A stretch of DNA of 49,116 bases from Mycobacterium sp. 852014-52450_SCH5900713 (GCF_001667075.1 NZ_LZIL01000040.1:1-49116); one strand, 5' to 3'; counted from the stretch's first letter, positions 27,921 to 37,087 are shown. The notes: generated by a model not told the origin, from the sequence alone. Program-made: numbers and translations.

Positions 27921-28937
27921 GTGACTAGTGACGGGTATGCCCGGACCCGCCCCGGCGGGCCGTACTTCGACGACCTCTCGGTCGGCCAGGTCTTCGACTG
28001 GGCGCCCGCGGTCACGCTGTCCTCGGGGCTGGCCGCGGCCCACCAGGCGATCGTGGGTGACCGGCTGCGCTTGGCGTGCGATGCCGTGCTGTGCACCGCC
28101 GTGACCGGCGTGCCGGGACCGCTGGCGCACCCGGCGCTGGTGTGTGACGTCGCGATCGGCCAGTCGACACTGGCCACCCAGCGCGTCAAGGCCAACCTGT
28201 TCTACCGCGGCCTTACGTTTCACCGGTTCCCCGTCATCGGCGACACCATCTACACCCGCACCGAAGTGGTTGGGCTACGGGCCAATTCGCCGAAGCCTGG
28301 CCGGGCGCCGACGGGGCTGGCGGCGCTTCGGATGATCACGATCGACCAGGCCGATCGACTGGTCCTCGACTTCTACCGGTGCGCGATGCTGCCGGCCGGC
28401 CCGGACTCGAATCCCCCTGCTGCGCCCGGCGACGACCTGTCCGGAATCGGCGCCGGCGCGCCCGGCCCGGCCACCGACCCCGTCGCACACTGGGACGGCG
28501 AGGTGTTCCGAACCAAGGTGCCCGGTCCGCACTTTCACTCAAGCCTGGCCGGCGCGGTGCTGTGCAGCACGGCTGACGTGGTGAGCAGCGCGCCCGAGCT
28601 GGCCCGGCTCACTTTGAACATCGCTGCCACCCACCATGATTCGCGGGTTAGTGGGCGCCGACTGGTCTACGGCGGCCATACCATCGGGCTGGCGCTCGCG
28701 CAGGCGAGCAGGCTACTGCCCAACCTCGCGACGGTGCTGGGCTGGCAGTCCTGCGATCACACCGGGCCCGTCCACGAGGGCGACACCCTCTACAGCGAGT
28801 TGCACGTCGAGTCCGCCGAGCCGACCGACCACGGGGGCGTCCTGGGGCTGCGGTCACTGGTTTACGCCATCAGCGACGTCGCGGGTGAACCCGACCGCGC
28901 TGTGCTGGACTGGCGATTCAGCGCGCTGCAGTTCTAG
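27921..28937 (+). CDS. Double-hotdog R-specific hydratase-like protein (Rv0216-like)
   Basis: A 338-residue MaoC-like protein with two hotdog halves, the same size as Rv0216 (337), for which a double-hotdog structure was reported. The N-terminal half spans about 1-150 (GGPYFDDLSVGQVF). The C-terminal half starts near residue 185 and contains RLVYGGHTIGLALAQASRLLPN with TILG-type hotdog helix residues. R-hydratases add water to trans-2-enoyl-CoA. I start at GTG 27921 (VTSDGYARTRP), since the open frame upstream runs antisense through fadE3 and the repeats. No obvious ribosome binding site is seen. It is divergent from fadE3. Confidence 0.87.
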   Translation: MTSDGYARTRPGGPYFDDLSVGQVFDWAPAVTLSSGLAAAHQAIVGDRLRLACDAVLCTAVTGVPGPLAHPALVCDVAIGQSTLATQRVKANLFYRGLTFHRFPVIGDTIYTRTEVVGLRANSPKPGRAPTGLAALRMITIDQADRLVLDFYRCAMLPAGPDSNPPAAPGDDLSGIGAGAPGPATDPVAHWDGEVFRTKVPGPHFHSSLAGAVLCSTADVVSSAPELARLTLNIAATHHDSRVSGRRLVYGGHTIGLALAQASRLLPNLATVLGWQSCDHTGPVHEGDTLYSELHVESAEPTDHGGVLGLRSLVYAISDVAGEPDRAVLDWRFSALQF

Positions 28938-28955
28938 GCGCGCACCACGAGCACA

Positions 28956-30146
28956 ATGGGGAACGTGAGCTCGGCTACGTCGATGTGGGGGAGCAGCGGG
29001 CTGGCCTATCTGACCGGCCTGCCGGATGGGCCGCCCGACTTCTCCCGCGCGAACGTGCTGACCCACGCCCGGCGGGTGGCCGCGGCCGTGGCCGAGCGCT
29101 GGGGCATCACCGTCGATGTCGCGGGCCTGCTGGCCGGGCGGGCCGCCTTGCTGGGCCTGACCCGCGGCGGCCGGGTGTCCGCCGGTGGCGCCACCCGGTT
29201 GTTGGGCGCCGCCGACGGCTGGTGTGCGATCACGCTGTCGCGCCCGGACGACGTCGCCGCCGTTCCCGCGCTGGTGCAGACCGATGAGGCTGCCTGCGAC
29301 CCCTGGCCGACGTTGCGGCGCTGGGCGGCAACGCAACCCCTTTGCGCGATCGTGGAGCGCGCAACGCTGCTCGACATCCCCGCGGCGGGTCTGGGCGAAG
29401 CCGCGGCCGCCCCGCCGCGAACACGGCCACGGGGCGGCCGCGGACCGGCGCGCGACATCACGGGGCTGCTGGTCGCCGACCTGTCCTCGATGTGGGCGGG
29501 CCCGCTGTGCGGACAGCTGCTGGCCAGTGCCGGGGCGACCGTCGTGAAGGTCGAGCGCCCGGACCGCCCGGACGGTACCCGCGGCGGCAACCGGGCGTTC
29601 TTCGACTGGGTGAACGGTCAAAAGCTTTCGTACTGTGTCGATTTCGACGGGCAGGCCGACGAGTTGCGCGAGTTGCTCACCGCCGCCGACGTGGTCATCG
29701 AGGGCTCGCGCCCCGCGGCGCTGGCGCGGCGCCGGCTCGGGCCGGACGATGTTCAGCCGGGTCGAGGCCGAATCTGGTTGCGCATCAACGGATATGACGA
29801 CGCCAGGCCGGCGTTCGGCGATGACGCGGCGGTGGGTGGCGGCCTCGTCGGCGTCGCCGCCGACGGACCGGTGTTCTGCGGTGACGCCATCGCCGATCCG
29901 CTGACGGGGCTGGAGGCCATGCGGGCGGTCGCCGAATCACTGGGCCGCGGTGGCGGCGAGCTCATCGAGGTCTCCATGGCCGCCGTCGCCGCCGGTTACG
30001 CGGCGCTGCCGACCCAAGCGTCGCTCTCGGACCTGCTCGCCCCGCCCCCGCCGGTTCCGCCGCCGGGCCGCCCGGCGGCGCGGCTGGGCGCCGACAACGC
30101 GGCGGTGCGCACAATGGTGGCCGAACGAGGCTGCCCGCCATGCTGA
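28956..30146 (+). CDS. Family III CoA-transferase (CaiB/BaiF) with reordered halves
   Basis: A 396-residue CoA-transferase family III protein. The canonical N-terminal motif, LLVADLSSMWAGPLCGQLL and then GATVVKVERP, begins only near residue 170; it continues with FDWVNGQKLSYCVDF and the likely catalytic Asp in AFGDDAAVGGGLVG. The first 150 residues resemble the C-terminal part of such enzymes (GGATRLLGAADGWCAITLSRP). This order suggests a permuted or linked two-half protein. The start may be ATG 28956 or GTG 28965; CACAAT is seven bases before the latter, favouring a leaderless message there. The gene overlaps the amidohydrolase start by seven bases. I do not recall it at the M. tuberculosis locus. 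Confidence 0.85.
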   Translation: MGNVSSATSMWGSSGLAYLTGLPDGPPDFSRANVLTHARRVAAAVAERWGITVDVAGLLAGRAALLGLTRGGRVSAGGATRLLGAADGWCAITLSRPDDVAAVPALVQTDEAACDPWPTLRRWAATQPLCAIVERATLLDIPAAGLGEAAAAPPRTRPRGGRGPARDITGLLVADLSSMWAGPLCGQLLASAGATVVKVERPDRPDGTRGGNRAFFDWVNGQKLSYCVDFDGQADELRELLTAADVVIEGSRPAALARRRLGPDDVQPGRGRIWLRINGYDDARPAFGDDAAVGGGLVGVAADGPVFCGDAIADPLTGLEAMRAVAESLGRGGGELIEVSMAAVAAGYAALPTQASLSDLLAPPPPVPPPGRPAARLGADNAAVRTMVAERGCPPC

Positions 30147-31444
30147 TTCGGCGCGCCACGCTGCTGGACGGGACGACCACCGACGTCCGGGTCGGCGAGC
30201 AGATCGACGAAATCGGCGATGGCCTGGTCGCCGAGCGCGGCGAGGGCGTGCTCTACGCCGGTGGCGGGGTCGTGCTGCCCGGCCTCCACGACCACCACGT
30301 GCACCTGCGATCGGCGGCCTCCGCGCTGGATTCGTTCTTCGTCGGGCCGCCCGGGGTCAGCACCAAAGCCGAACTGACACAGCTGCTGTCGAATGCGACG
30401 CCGGGCCCCGACGGGTGGATTCGCGCCGTCGGTTACCACGAGTCGGTGGCCGGCGACCTGAACCGGACCGCCCTCGACGCGATGGTTCGCAGCGTCCCGG
30501 TGCGCATCCAGCACCGCAGTGGGGCGCTATGGATCCTCAACTCCGAGGCGCTGGGCCGGGTCGGGCTGGCCGAACATCCCGACGGGCGCCTGCGCAGCGC
30601 GGACCACGGCTGGTCGGACCTGCTGACGCGGCGCGAAAGCGACCTCGCGGAACTGAGCCGGCGAATCACCGCGACCGGCGTCACCGGCGTCACCGACGCC
30701 ACCCCGGACCTCGACGCCGAGGACATGGTGTCGCTGATGGTGGCCCACCGGCGCGGGGAGTTCCGGCCACGGCCGAGTTTCCTGTGTCCGGGCAAGAAGA
30801 TCCTGCACGACGACCGCCTCGACCTGGACGGGCTGACGGACTGGATCGCCGGTCAGCACGACGCGGGCCGGCCGGTCGCCGTGCACTGCGTGACCGCGGC
30901 CCAACTAGTGGTCACCATCGCGGCCCTGCGGGCGGCCGGCAGCCATCCGAGGGATCGCATCGAGCACGCGGCCGTCGTGCCCGACGACAACCTGGCCGAC
31001 CTCGCCGACCTGGGGGTCACGGTGGTGACGCAGCCCAACTTCGTCGCCGAGCGCGGCGATCACTACCTCGCCGACGTCCCCGCCGCCGAGCATCCTCAGC
31101 TGTGGCGGGTCGCCTCTCTCGTGGAGGCGACGGTGCCGGTGGCGCTGTCCACCGACATGCCCTTCGGTCACGGCGACCCCTGGACGGCGATGCGCGCCGC
31201 GGTCTACCGCACCACCCTCAGCGGCACCGTCCTCAACGCCAACGAATGTGTCTCTGCCCGAGAGGCTTTGACGATGTTCCTGGGGGAGCCGGAGCGACCG
31301 GGACGGGCGCGAACCGTCGCGGTCGGACAGCCGGCCGACCTCTGTGTGCTGAGCGAGCCGCCGGCGACGGCGTTGGCCGAGCTGGACGCCGGCATGGTGG
31401 CGGCCACCATCATCGGCGGCGAACTCGTTTACTTCGCGATGTGA
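30140..31444 (+). CDS. Amidohydrolase family 3 protein
   Basis: A 434-residue amidohydrolase. Metal-site motifs are GLHDHHVHL (HxH near residue 52), PVAVHCVTAAQLV, DRIEHAAVVP and the final Asp in ALSTDMPFGHGDP, ending with VGQPADLCVLSEP. The pattern fits the YtcJ/N-substituted formamide deformylase-like group, which hydrolyses C-N bonds. It overlaps the CoA-transferase gene by seven bases, so both act in one pathway, probably breakdown of an amide-containing or cyclic compound through CoA esters. The substrate is unknown. It ends seven bases before the convergent lipW stop. Confidence 0.88.
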   Translation: MLIRRATLLDGTTTDVRVGEQIDEIGDGLVAERGEGVLYAGGGVVLPGLHDHHVHLRSAASALDSFFVGPPGVSTKAELTQLLSNATPGPDGWIRAVGYHESVAGDLNRTALDAMVRSVPVRIQHRSGALWILNSEALGRVGLAEHPDGRLRSADHGWSDLLTRRESDLAELSRRITATGVTGVTDATPDLDAEDMVSLMVAHRRGEFRPRPSFLCPGKKILHDDRLDLDGLTDWIAGQHDAGRPVAVHCVTAAQLVVTIAALRAAGSHPRDRIEHAAVVPDDNLADLADLGVTVVTQPNFVAERGDHYLADVPAAEHPQLWRVASLVEATVPVALSTDMPFGHGDPWTAMRAAVYRTTLSGTVLNANECVSAREALTMFLGEPERPGRARTVAVGQPADLCVLSEPPATALAELDAGMVAATIIGGELVYFAM

Positions 31445-31451
31445 CCGGCGA

Positions 31452-32351
31452 TCACGGCGCGGCGGCGAGCGCGGAACGCAGAATGCCGCACTGGCTGTCG
31501 AAAAACCGCTGCGACACTTGCGCTTTGGGCACGGCCAGGTCGAAGCCGTGGAAGGCGCCCGGAACGGTCTCGACGTGGCACGGCACCCCGGCGGCCGTCA
31601 GGCGCTCGGCGTAGGCCAGGTCCTCGTCGTGGAACAAGTCGTGCGTGCCCACCCCGATCCAGGCCGGCGGCAGCCCGCCCAGGTCATCGCGGCGCCCCGG
31701 CACGGCCACCTGAGGGTCGGCGTCGCCGAGGTACGCCGCCCAACCGAACTCGTTGCTGCGGTTGTCCCAGAGCCGATAGTGGGACTTGCGGGCGGTGGCC
31801 GAGCTGCGGTCGTCGAGCATGGGATAGCTCAGCAGCTGAAATGCCGGGCTCACCTCGGCGCGGTCGCGGGCCAGCAGGGCCAGGGCTGCGGCCAGGCCGC
31901 CACCGGCGCTCGCGCCGCCGATGGCCACCCGGTAGCGGTCCACGGAAGGCAAGCCGGCCAGCCACGTCAACGCCGAATAGCAGTCTTCCAACGGGGCGGG
32001 ATACGGATGTTCGGGCGCCAGGCGGTATTCCACCGACGCGACGGTGGCGCCGAGTCGCCGGCTGAACGCTCTGCAGAGCCGGTCGTCCTGCTCGGCGGTG
32101 CCGATCACGTAACCGCCGCCGTGGATCCACAGCAGCGCCGGGGTCGGCTCGACCACGCCGACCGGCCGGAACAGCCGGACGCCGGCCCCAGAACCGAGCG
32201 TGATCACCTCGACGTCGCGGGCGGGCTTACCAAGTCGCCCGCGCAAGGCCGTCGCCGCCCGCATGAGCCGCAGGGTCCGGGGGCCGACGAGTCGGCGCGG
32301 GGTGAAACGGGCGATCCGCTGCAGGTCAGGGTGAACGTCGGTGTTCGGCAC
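31452..32351 (-). CDS. lipW: Esterase/lipase LipW (alpha/beta hydrolase, HSL family)
   Basis: A 299-residue hormone-sensitive-lipase-type hydrolase. The oxyanion motif is WIHGGGYVIG, the nucleophile Ser is in IGGASAGGGLA, the Asp is probably in GVGTHDLFHDED and the His in PGAFHGFDLA. Size and position match LipW (Rv0217c, 302 residues). It cleaves short acyl esters. GTG 32351 is six bases after GATACT (reverse strand, 32363-32358), suggesting a leaderless message. No signal peptide is present. Confidence 0.9.
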   Translation of the reverse strand: MPNTDVHPDLQRIARFTPRRLVGPRTLRLMRAATALRGRLGKPARDVEVITLGSGAGVRLFRPVGVVEPTPALLWIHGGGYVIGTAEQDDRLCRAFSRRLGATVASVEYRLAPEHPYPAPLEDCYSALTWLAGLPSVDRYRVAIGGASAGGGLAAALALLARDRAEVSPAFQLLSYPMLDDRSSATARKSHYRLWDNRSNEFGWAAYLGDADPQVAVPGRRDDLGGLPPAWIGVGTHDLFHDEDLAYAERLTAAGVPCHVETVPGAFHGFDLAVPKAQVSQRFFDSQCGILRSALAAAP

Positions 32352-32430
32352 CGCATCAGTATCACCGACGCGGAACGCTCGAGTGGCCTGGTATCAGTGG
32401 GATGCGGTGATCCAGATTTCGGGAGGCAAC

Positions 32431-32700
32431 GTGCCAGGAAATGCTTCGCGGTTCGTCGACACCGTGCTCGGCAAGGCCTGTGTGCAGGTCAGCCGCGGGG
32501 GGCCGGCCTTCAGCGAAGCGATCGCGGATGAACCATTCCGCGCCCGGGTGCGTTCCCCAGGGCGGTGGATTAGCCGAAGAAATATCGGGGTATCGGTGGA
32601 ATGCTGGCGAGGGCGGTACGCGCCAGCGTTTCGTCGTCGCAACGTCCCTCACCGGGACCGAGCGTGGACCGCCCGGCCGGGCAGGACGCGAGGGACGTGA
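32431..32700 (+). CDS. Possible small protein upstream of the methyltransferase
   Basis: An 89-codon frame beginning at GTG 32431, preceded by GGGAGG at 32421-32426, a strong ribosome binding site. It ends at TGA immediately before ATG 32701. The first 35 codons have normal mycobacterial codon choice (SRFVDTVLGKACVQVSRGG). The rest is arginine-rich with many A/T third positions and looks non-coding, so this may be a decayed or frameshifted gene. I recognise no family. The remaining bases from 32352 to 32430 hold only the lipW promoter. Confidence 0.3.
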   Translation: MPGNASRFVDTVLGKACVQVSRGGPAFSEAIADEPFRARVRSPGRWISRRNIGVSVECWRGRYAPAFRRRNVPHRDRAWTARPGRTRGT

Positions 32701-33369
32701 ATGCTGGGGCATCTCTACGATCGGGCGCTCGGCGGCGAGCGATGTTGGATTCGCCATGACGACGGCGAGCTGCGACCGCTGCCGGCCCACCGCTGGCTGG
32801 GCGTGCGATGTCCCGATGACGTGTGTCCCGGTGATGGTTCTGGTGACGCCTTCGACGAAGTCTTCGACGAAGCCGTCACGCAGATGTGCACCGGGCCGAC
32901 CATCGAATTGGGATGCGGGCCCGGCCGGTTGGTGGCCCGGCTGATTCAGCGGGGGATACCGGCCCTGGGCATCGATCGCTCGGTGGCCGCGATCCGGTTG
33001 GCGGGCCGCGGCGGCGCGCCCGTCCTGCTGGGCGACGTGTTCGACCCGCTGCCCGCGATGGGTCTGTGGCAGACGGTATTGCTGGTCGACGGCAACGTCG
33101 GCCTCGGCGGCGACCCGCGCCGCATCCTGGGCCGGGCCGCCGAGCTGCTGGCCCGCGGTGGGCACTGCGTGGCCGAGTTCGACGCCGAGAACATCGGCAT
33201 CCGTTCGCGCTGGGTCCGGCTGGAGTCCGCACGCGAGATCGGGCCCTGGTTTCGGTGGGCGTCGGTCGGCGCGGACAGCGCCGCCGCGCTCGCCGCGCAG
33301 GTCGGTCTGACGCTGACCGGTGTCCGCCTGATCGGCGGGCGGGTCATCGCCTGCCTGGCGGCGATGTGA
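32701..33369 (+). CDS. SAM-dependent class I methyltransferase
   Basis: A 222-residue protein with a Rossmann-fold methyltransferase. Motif I is TIELGCGPGRLVARL near residue 66, followed by GIPALGIDRSVAAIRL, LLGDVFDPLPAMG and a GGHCVAEFDAEN strand. The first 60 residues include HDDGELRPLPAHRWLG. The C-terminus is short. In other actinobacteria such methyltransferases often sit beside a molybdopterin-dependent oxidoreductase; that partner (Rv0218 in M. tuberculosis) is absent here, leaving only a short frame after the stop. The substrate is unknown. The ATG follows GCGAGGGA by five bases. Confidence 0.82.
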   Translation: MLGHLYDRALGGERCWIRHDDGELRPLPAHRWLGVRCPDDVCPGDGSGDAFDEVFDEAVTQMCTGPTIELGCGPGRLVARLIQRGIPALGIDRSVAAIRLAGRGGAPVLLGDVFDPLPAMGLWQTVLLVDGNVGLGGDPRRILGRAAELLARGGHCVAEFDAENIGIRSRWVRLESAREIGPWFRWASVGADSAAALAAQVGLTLTGVRLIGGRVIACLAAM

Positions 33370-33425
33370 GCGTGTCGCAACAGGCCTCGGACCACCCCGA
33401 TAGCAAACGCCACGGCGGCCGATAG
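33366..33425 (+). pseudogene. 19-codon remnant overlapping the methyltransferase stop
   Basis: GTG 33366 overlaps the methyltransferase TGA in the usual coupled GTGA style. The frame reads VSVSQQASDHPDSKRH and stops at TAG 33423-33425. It looks like the start of a downstream gene whose body was deleted, possibly the oxidoreductase usually found here. The remaining gap to 33557 contains no gene that I trust. Confidence 0.35.
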
Positions 33426-33522
33426 CAGCCCGTATTTGCGCAGGGCAATCGCACGCCAGGTGTCTTTCAGATCTCGGATGTCGCGTCGACGCAAACGTCA
33501 GTTTCGGACCCGGGGCCGGGGG

Positions 33523-33551
33523 TACGCTGCCCTAACACGACGGCAAGGAGG
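33523..33551 (+). promoter_or_regulatory. lipC promoter and ribosome binding site
   Basis: TACGCT at 33523-33528 matches TANNNT and predicts a transcript start near 33535. AAGGAGG at 33545-33551 is a strong ribosome binding site six bases before ATG 33558. Confidence 0.55.
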
Positions 33552-33557
33552 CCGAGT

Positions 33558-34739
33558 ATGACATCGTGCGCGAAAAAGTTGCTGCGGGCGCGTCCGGGCG
33601 ACTACGCGCTGGCCTTGAGCGCCGCGGGTGCTTCGCTGCCGGTGGTCGGCAAGCACCTCGAACCGCTCGGTGGCCTCGCCGCGATGGGCATCTGGGGCGC
33701 ACGGCACGCCCCGGACTTCTTCTCCGGCATGACCAAGCCTCGGCAGCCGTCGGACAGCGAGGAGATTCGCCGCCGGGATCGGGAGAGCACTCGGGACGTG
33801 TCCCTGGCGGCCCTCCGGGGGATCGTGTCGGCCGCCGACCTCGAGCTGGAATGGCCCGCGGCGCTACGAACCCCGCCGATTTGGGACGCGATGCGTCAGC
33901 GCCGCTACCTCCACCGTCGCGCGGTCCACTACGGGGACCACCCCGCGCAAGTGCTCGACGTCTGGCGCCGCAAGGACCTGCCCGCCCAGCCCGCGCCGGT
34001 GCTGATCTTCGTCCCGGGCGGCGCCTGGGTGCACGGCAGGTGCATGGGACAGGGCTCCGCGCTGATGTCCCGGCTGGCCGAGCAGGGTTGGGTCTGCCTG
34101 GCGATCGACTACCGCGTCGCCCCGCATCACCGGTGGCCGCGGCACATCATCGACGTCAAGACGGCCATCGCGTGGGCGCGCGCCAACGTCGACAAGTTCG
34201 GCGGCGACCGCGATTTCGTCGCGGTGGCGGGTTGTTCGGCCGGCGGGCACCTGTCCGCACTGGCCGGCCTCACCCCCGATGACCCGGGTTACCACGCAAA
34301 GCTGCCCGAAGGCGCCAACACCTCGGTGGACGCCGTGGTCGGCATCTACGGTCGCTATGACTGGGAGGACCGCTCGACTCCCGAGCGGGACCGGTTCGTC
34401 GACTTCCTGGAGCGGGTCGTGGTCAAACGCAGGATCGACCGTCACCCCGAGGTGTTCCGCGACGCGTCGCCGATGGCGAGGGTGCACCGAAATGCCCCGC
34501 CGTTCTTGGTGATTCACGGCAGCAAGGACAGCGTCATCCCCGTCGAACAGGCGCGCAGCTTCGTCGAACGGATGCGGGCGGTCTCGCATTCGATGGTCGG
34601 CTACCTGGAGTTGCCCGGGGCGGGCCACGGGTACGACCTCATCGACGGGGAGCGGGCGGGAGCGGCGGCGCACGCGACTTCGCTGTTCCTCAACCAGGTT
34701 TATCGCACCAAGACAAACGCGGCCAAAGAGGTTATCTGA
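33558..34739 (+). CDS. lipC: Esterase LipC (alpha/beta hydrolase)
   Basis: A 393-residue carboxylesterase. The oxyanion segment is IFVPGGAWVHGR, the nucleophile Ser is in VAGCSAGGHLSALAG, the Asp in VIHGSKDSVIP and the His in GAGHGYDLIDGE. The N-terminal 60 residues are moderately hydrophobic (ALALSAAGASLPVVG), compatible with the reported cell-surface location of LipC in M. tuberculosis. The position matches Rv0220. It is followed after 44 bases by the WS/DGAT gene, so ester release and ester formation are encoded side by side. Confidence 0.9.
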   Translation: MTSCAKKLLRARPGDYALALSAAGASLPVVGKHLEPLGGLAAMGIWGARHAPDFFSGMTKPRQPSDSEEIRRRDRESTRDVSLAALRGIVSAADLELEWPAALRTPPIWDAMRQRRYLHRRAVHYGDHPAQVLDVWRRKDLPAQPAPVLIFVPGGAWVHGRCMGQGSALMSRLAEQGWVCLAIDYRVAPHHRWPRHIIDVKTAIAWARANVDKFGGDRDFVAVAGCSAGGHLSALAGLTPDDPGYHAKLPEGANTSVDAVVGIYGRYDWEDRSTPERDRFVDFLERVVVKRRIDRHPEVFRDASPMARVHRNAPPFLVIHGSKDSVIPVEQARSFVERMRAVSHSMVGYLELPGAGHGYDLIDGERAGAAAHATSLFLNQVYRTKTNAAKEVI

Positions 34740-34783
34740 ACTGCCGCTGCTGAGTATGGTCCCTTTATGGGTAAGGGGCAGCG

Positions 34784-36193
34784 GTGAAACGGCTGAGCGG
34801 GTGGGACGCGGTTCTGCTTTACAGCGAAACGCCGAACGTGCACATGCACACCATCAAAGCCGCTGTGATCGAACTCGATTCAGATCGGCTTGACTTCGGC
34901 GTCGAGGCGTTTCGCGAAGTCATCCGCGGCCGGCTGGGCAAGCTCGAGCCATTCTGCTACCAGTTGGTCGAGATTCCCTTCCAGCTTCACCACCCGATGT
35001 GGCGGGAGCACTGCGAGGTCGACCTCGACTACCACATTCGCCCGATGCGGTTGCCCGCGCCCGGCGGCCGGCGCGAGCTGGACGACGCCATCGGGCGCAT
35101 CGCCAGCACTGCGTTGGACCGCAGCCGCCCCCTCTGGGAGATGTACTTCATCGAAGGGCTGGCGAACAACCGGATCGCCGTGGTCGGCAAGATCCACCAC
35201 GCGCTCGCCGACGGCGTCGCCTCGGCCAACCTGATGGCCCGCGGCATGGACCTGCAGCCCGGGCCGGAGGGCGGCCCGTACATGTCCGACCCGGCGCCCA
35301 CCGCCCGGCAGCTGATGGGTTCGGCGTTCGCGGATCACCTGCGGCACGTCGGGCGAATCCCCGCGACGGTCCGCTACACCGCGCAGGGGCTGGGCCGGGT
35401 CCGGCGCAGCTCACGCAAGTTGTCACCGGAGTTGAGCCGGCCGTTCGAACCGCCACCGACTTTCATGAACCACAAGATCACCGCGGAGCGCCGGTTCGCC
35501 ACCGCCACCCTGGCGCTGGCCGACGTCAAGGAGACCGGCAAGCGGCTCGGGGCGACGATCAATGACATGGTCCTGGCCATGGCCACCGGTGCCCTGCGCA
35601 CCTTGTTGCTGCGCTACGACGGCACGGCCGTGCCCCTGCTGGCGTCGGTGCCGATGAGTTTCGACTTCTCGCCCGAGCGGATCTCCGGCAATCGCTTCAC
35701 CGGCGTGCTGGTGGGCCTGCCGACCGACTCCGACGATCCGCTGGAGCGGGTGCGGTGCACCCACGAGAACGCCATCGCCGCCAAGGAAAGCAACCAGCTG
35801 ATGGGTCCCGAGCTGGTCAGCCGCTGGGCGGCCTACATGCCGCCCGCGCCGACCCAGGCTTTCTTCCGGTGGGCGTCCGGCCGCGACGGGCACAACAAGA
35901 TCCTCAACCTGAACATCTCCAACGTGCCCGGCCCACGCGAACGCGGGCGGGTCGGCGGGGCGCTGGTCACCGAGATCTATTCGGTGGGCCCGCTGACCGC
36001 CGGTAGCGGCCTCAACATCACCGTGTGGAGCTACGTCGACCAGCTCAACATCTCGGTGCTGTCCGACGGTGCGACGCTCAAGGACCCGCACGAGGTGACC
36101 GAGGCCATGGTCGCGGACTTCATCGAAATACGAAGGGCCGCAGGGCTTTCCGAGGAACTCACCGTCGTCGAAGCCGCGATGGCGCCCGCCTGA
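34784..36193 (+). CDS. WS/DGAT wax ester synthase/diacylglycerol acyltransferase (Rv0221-like)
   Basis: A 469-residue acyltransferase that joins acyl-CoA to diacylglycerol or a fatty alcohol for storage lipid. The catalytic HHxxxDG motif is KIHHALADG near residue 142. The C-terminal DUF1298 part contains NLNISNVPGPRER. The start GTG 34784 (MKRLSGWDAVLLYSE) follows AAGGGG; TATGGT at 34755-34760 is a likely -10. It is downstream of lipC and upstream of echA1. Confidence 0.92.
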   Translation: MKRLSGWDAVLLYSETPNVHMHTIKAAVIELDSDRLDFGVEAFREVIRGRLGKLEPFCYQLVEIPFQLHHPMWREHCEVDLDYHIRPMRLPAPGGRRELDDAIGRIASTALDRSRPLWEMYFIEGLANNRIAVVGKIHHALADGVASANLMARGMDLQPGPEGGPYMSDPAPTARQLMGSAFADHLRHVGRIPATVRYTAQGLGRVRRSSRKLSPELSRPFEPPPTFMNHKITAERRFATATLALADVKETGKRLGATINDMVLAMATGALRTLLLRYDGTAVPLLASVPMSFDFSPERISGNRFTGVLVGLPTDSDDPLERVRCTHENAIAAKESNQLMGPELVSRWAAYMPPAPTQAFFRWASGRDGHNKILNLNISNVPGPRERGRVGGALVTEIYSVGPLTAGSGLNITVWSYVDQLNISVLSDGATLKDPHEVTEAMVADFIEIRRAAGLSEELTVVEAAMAPA

Positions 36194-36301
36194 GGACTGT
36201 CCCGGAAACGGGACTCTCGGCTGGTGCCAATGCCGTTTCCGCCGACCGTTACCATCGGTCGGATAAGCAGCCATCCCTACCCTTAAGGAGCTGTGCGGCA
36301 C

Positions 36302-37087
36302 GTGAGCACCGTGAGCGAAGAACCCAGCGAACCCGAGGTCCTGGTCGAACAGCGGGATCGGATCCTGATCATCACGATCAACCGGCCGAAGGCCAAGAAC
36401 GCTGTCAACGCCGCGGTGGCCAACGGCCTGGCCGAGGCCGTCGACCGGCTCGACGGCGACCCGGGTCTTTCGGTGGGCATCCTTACCGGCGCCGGCGGAT
36501 CGTTCTGCGCGGGCATGGACCTCAAGGCCTTCGCGCGCGGCGAACTCCCCATCGTTCAGGGGCGCGGCATGGGCTTCACCGAACGCCCACCCATCAAACC
36601 GCTGATCGCGGCGGTCGAGGGCTACGCCCTGGCCGGCGGCACCGAGTTGGCGCTGGCCACCGACCTGATCGTCGCGTCCAGGGATTCGGCCTTCGGCATC
36701 CCCGAGGTCAAGCGCGGGCTGGTCGCAGGTGGCGGCGGTCTGCTGCGCCTGCCGCAGCGCATCCCGTCCGCCATCGCCATGGAGCTTGCGCTCACCGGCG
36801 ACAACCTGCCGGCCGAGCGCGCCCACAAGCTGGGGCTGGTCAACGTGCTGGCCGAGCCGGGCAAGGCGCTCGACGAGGCCATCGCGCTGGCCGAGAAGAT
36901 CGCCGCCAACGGGCCGCTCGCGGTGGCCGCCACCAAGCGGATCATCGTCGAGTCGCGCGGCTGGAGCCCCGAGAACATGTTCGCCGAGCAGAACACGATC
37001 CTGGGTCCGGTGTTCGCGTCCAACGACGCCAAAGAGGGCGCCATCGCGTTCGCCGAGAAGCGCCCACCGCGCTGGACGGGCAGCTGA
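36302..37087 (+). CDS. echA1: Enoyl-CoA hydratase EchA1
   Basis: A 261-residue crotonase. The oxyanion motifs are SFCAGMDLKAFA and VEGYALAGGTELALA, and the catalytic region is FGIPEVKRGLVAGGGGL. The length and most of the sequence match M. tuberculosis EchA1 (262). I place the start at GTG 36302, eleven bases from AAGGAG (36285-36290); GTG 36293 and GTG 36311 are in frame and also possible, but 36293 is too close to that site. The acyl-CoA ligase gene follows after 66 bases. Confidence 0.9.
   Translation: MSTVSEEPSEPEVLVEQRDRILIITINRPKAKNAVNAAVANGLAEAVDRLDGDPGLSVGILTGAGGSFCAGMDLKAFARGELPIVQGRGMGFTERPPIKPLIAAVEGYALAGGTELALATDLIVASRDSAFGIPEVKRGLVAGGGGLLRLPQRIPSAIAMELALTGDNLPAERAHKLGLVNVLAEPGKALDEAIALAEKIAANGPLAVAATKRIIVESRGWSPENMFAEQNTILGPVFASNDAKEGAIAFAEKRPPRWTGS

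Noticed and set aside
33370..33494. Reverse-strand frame with a membrane-like stretch (YGLLSAAVAFAIGVVRGLL)
   Set aside because: It has only a TTG start, no ribosome binding site and weak G/C third positions, and it continues antisense into the methyltransferase. It might be a relic but I cannot support a gene.
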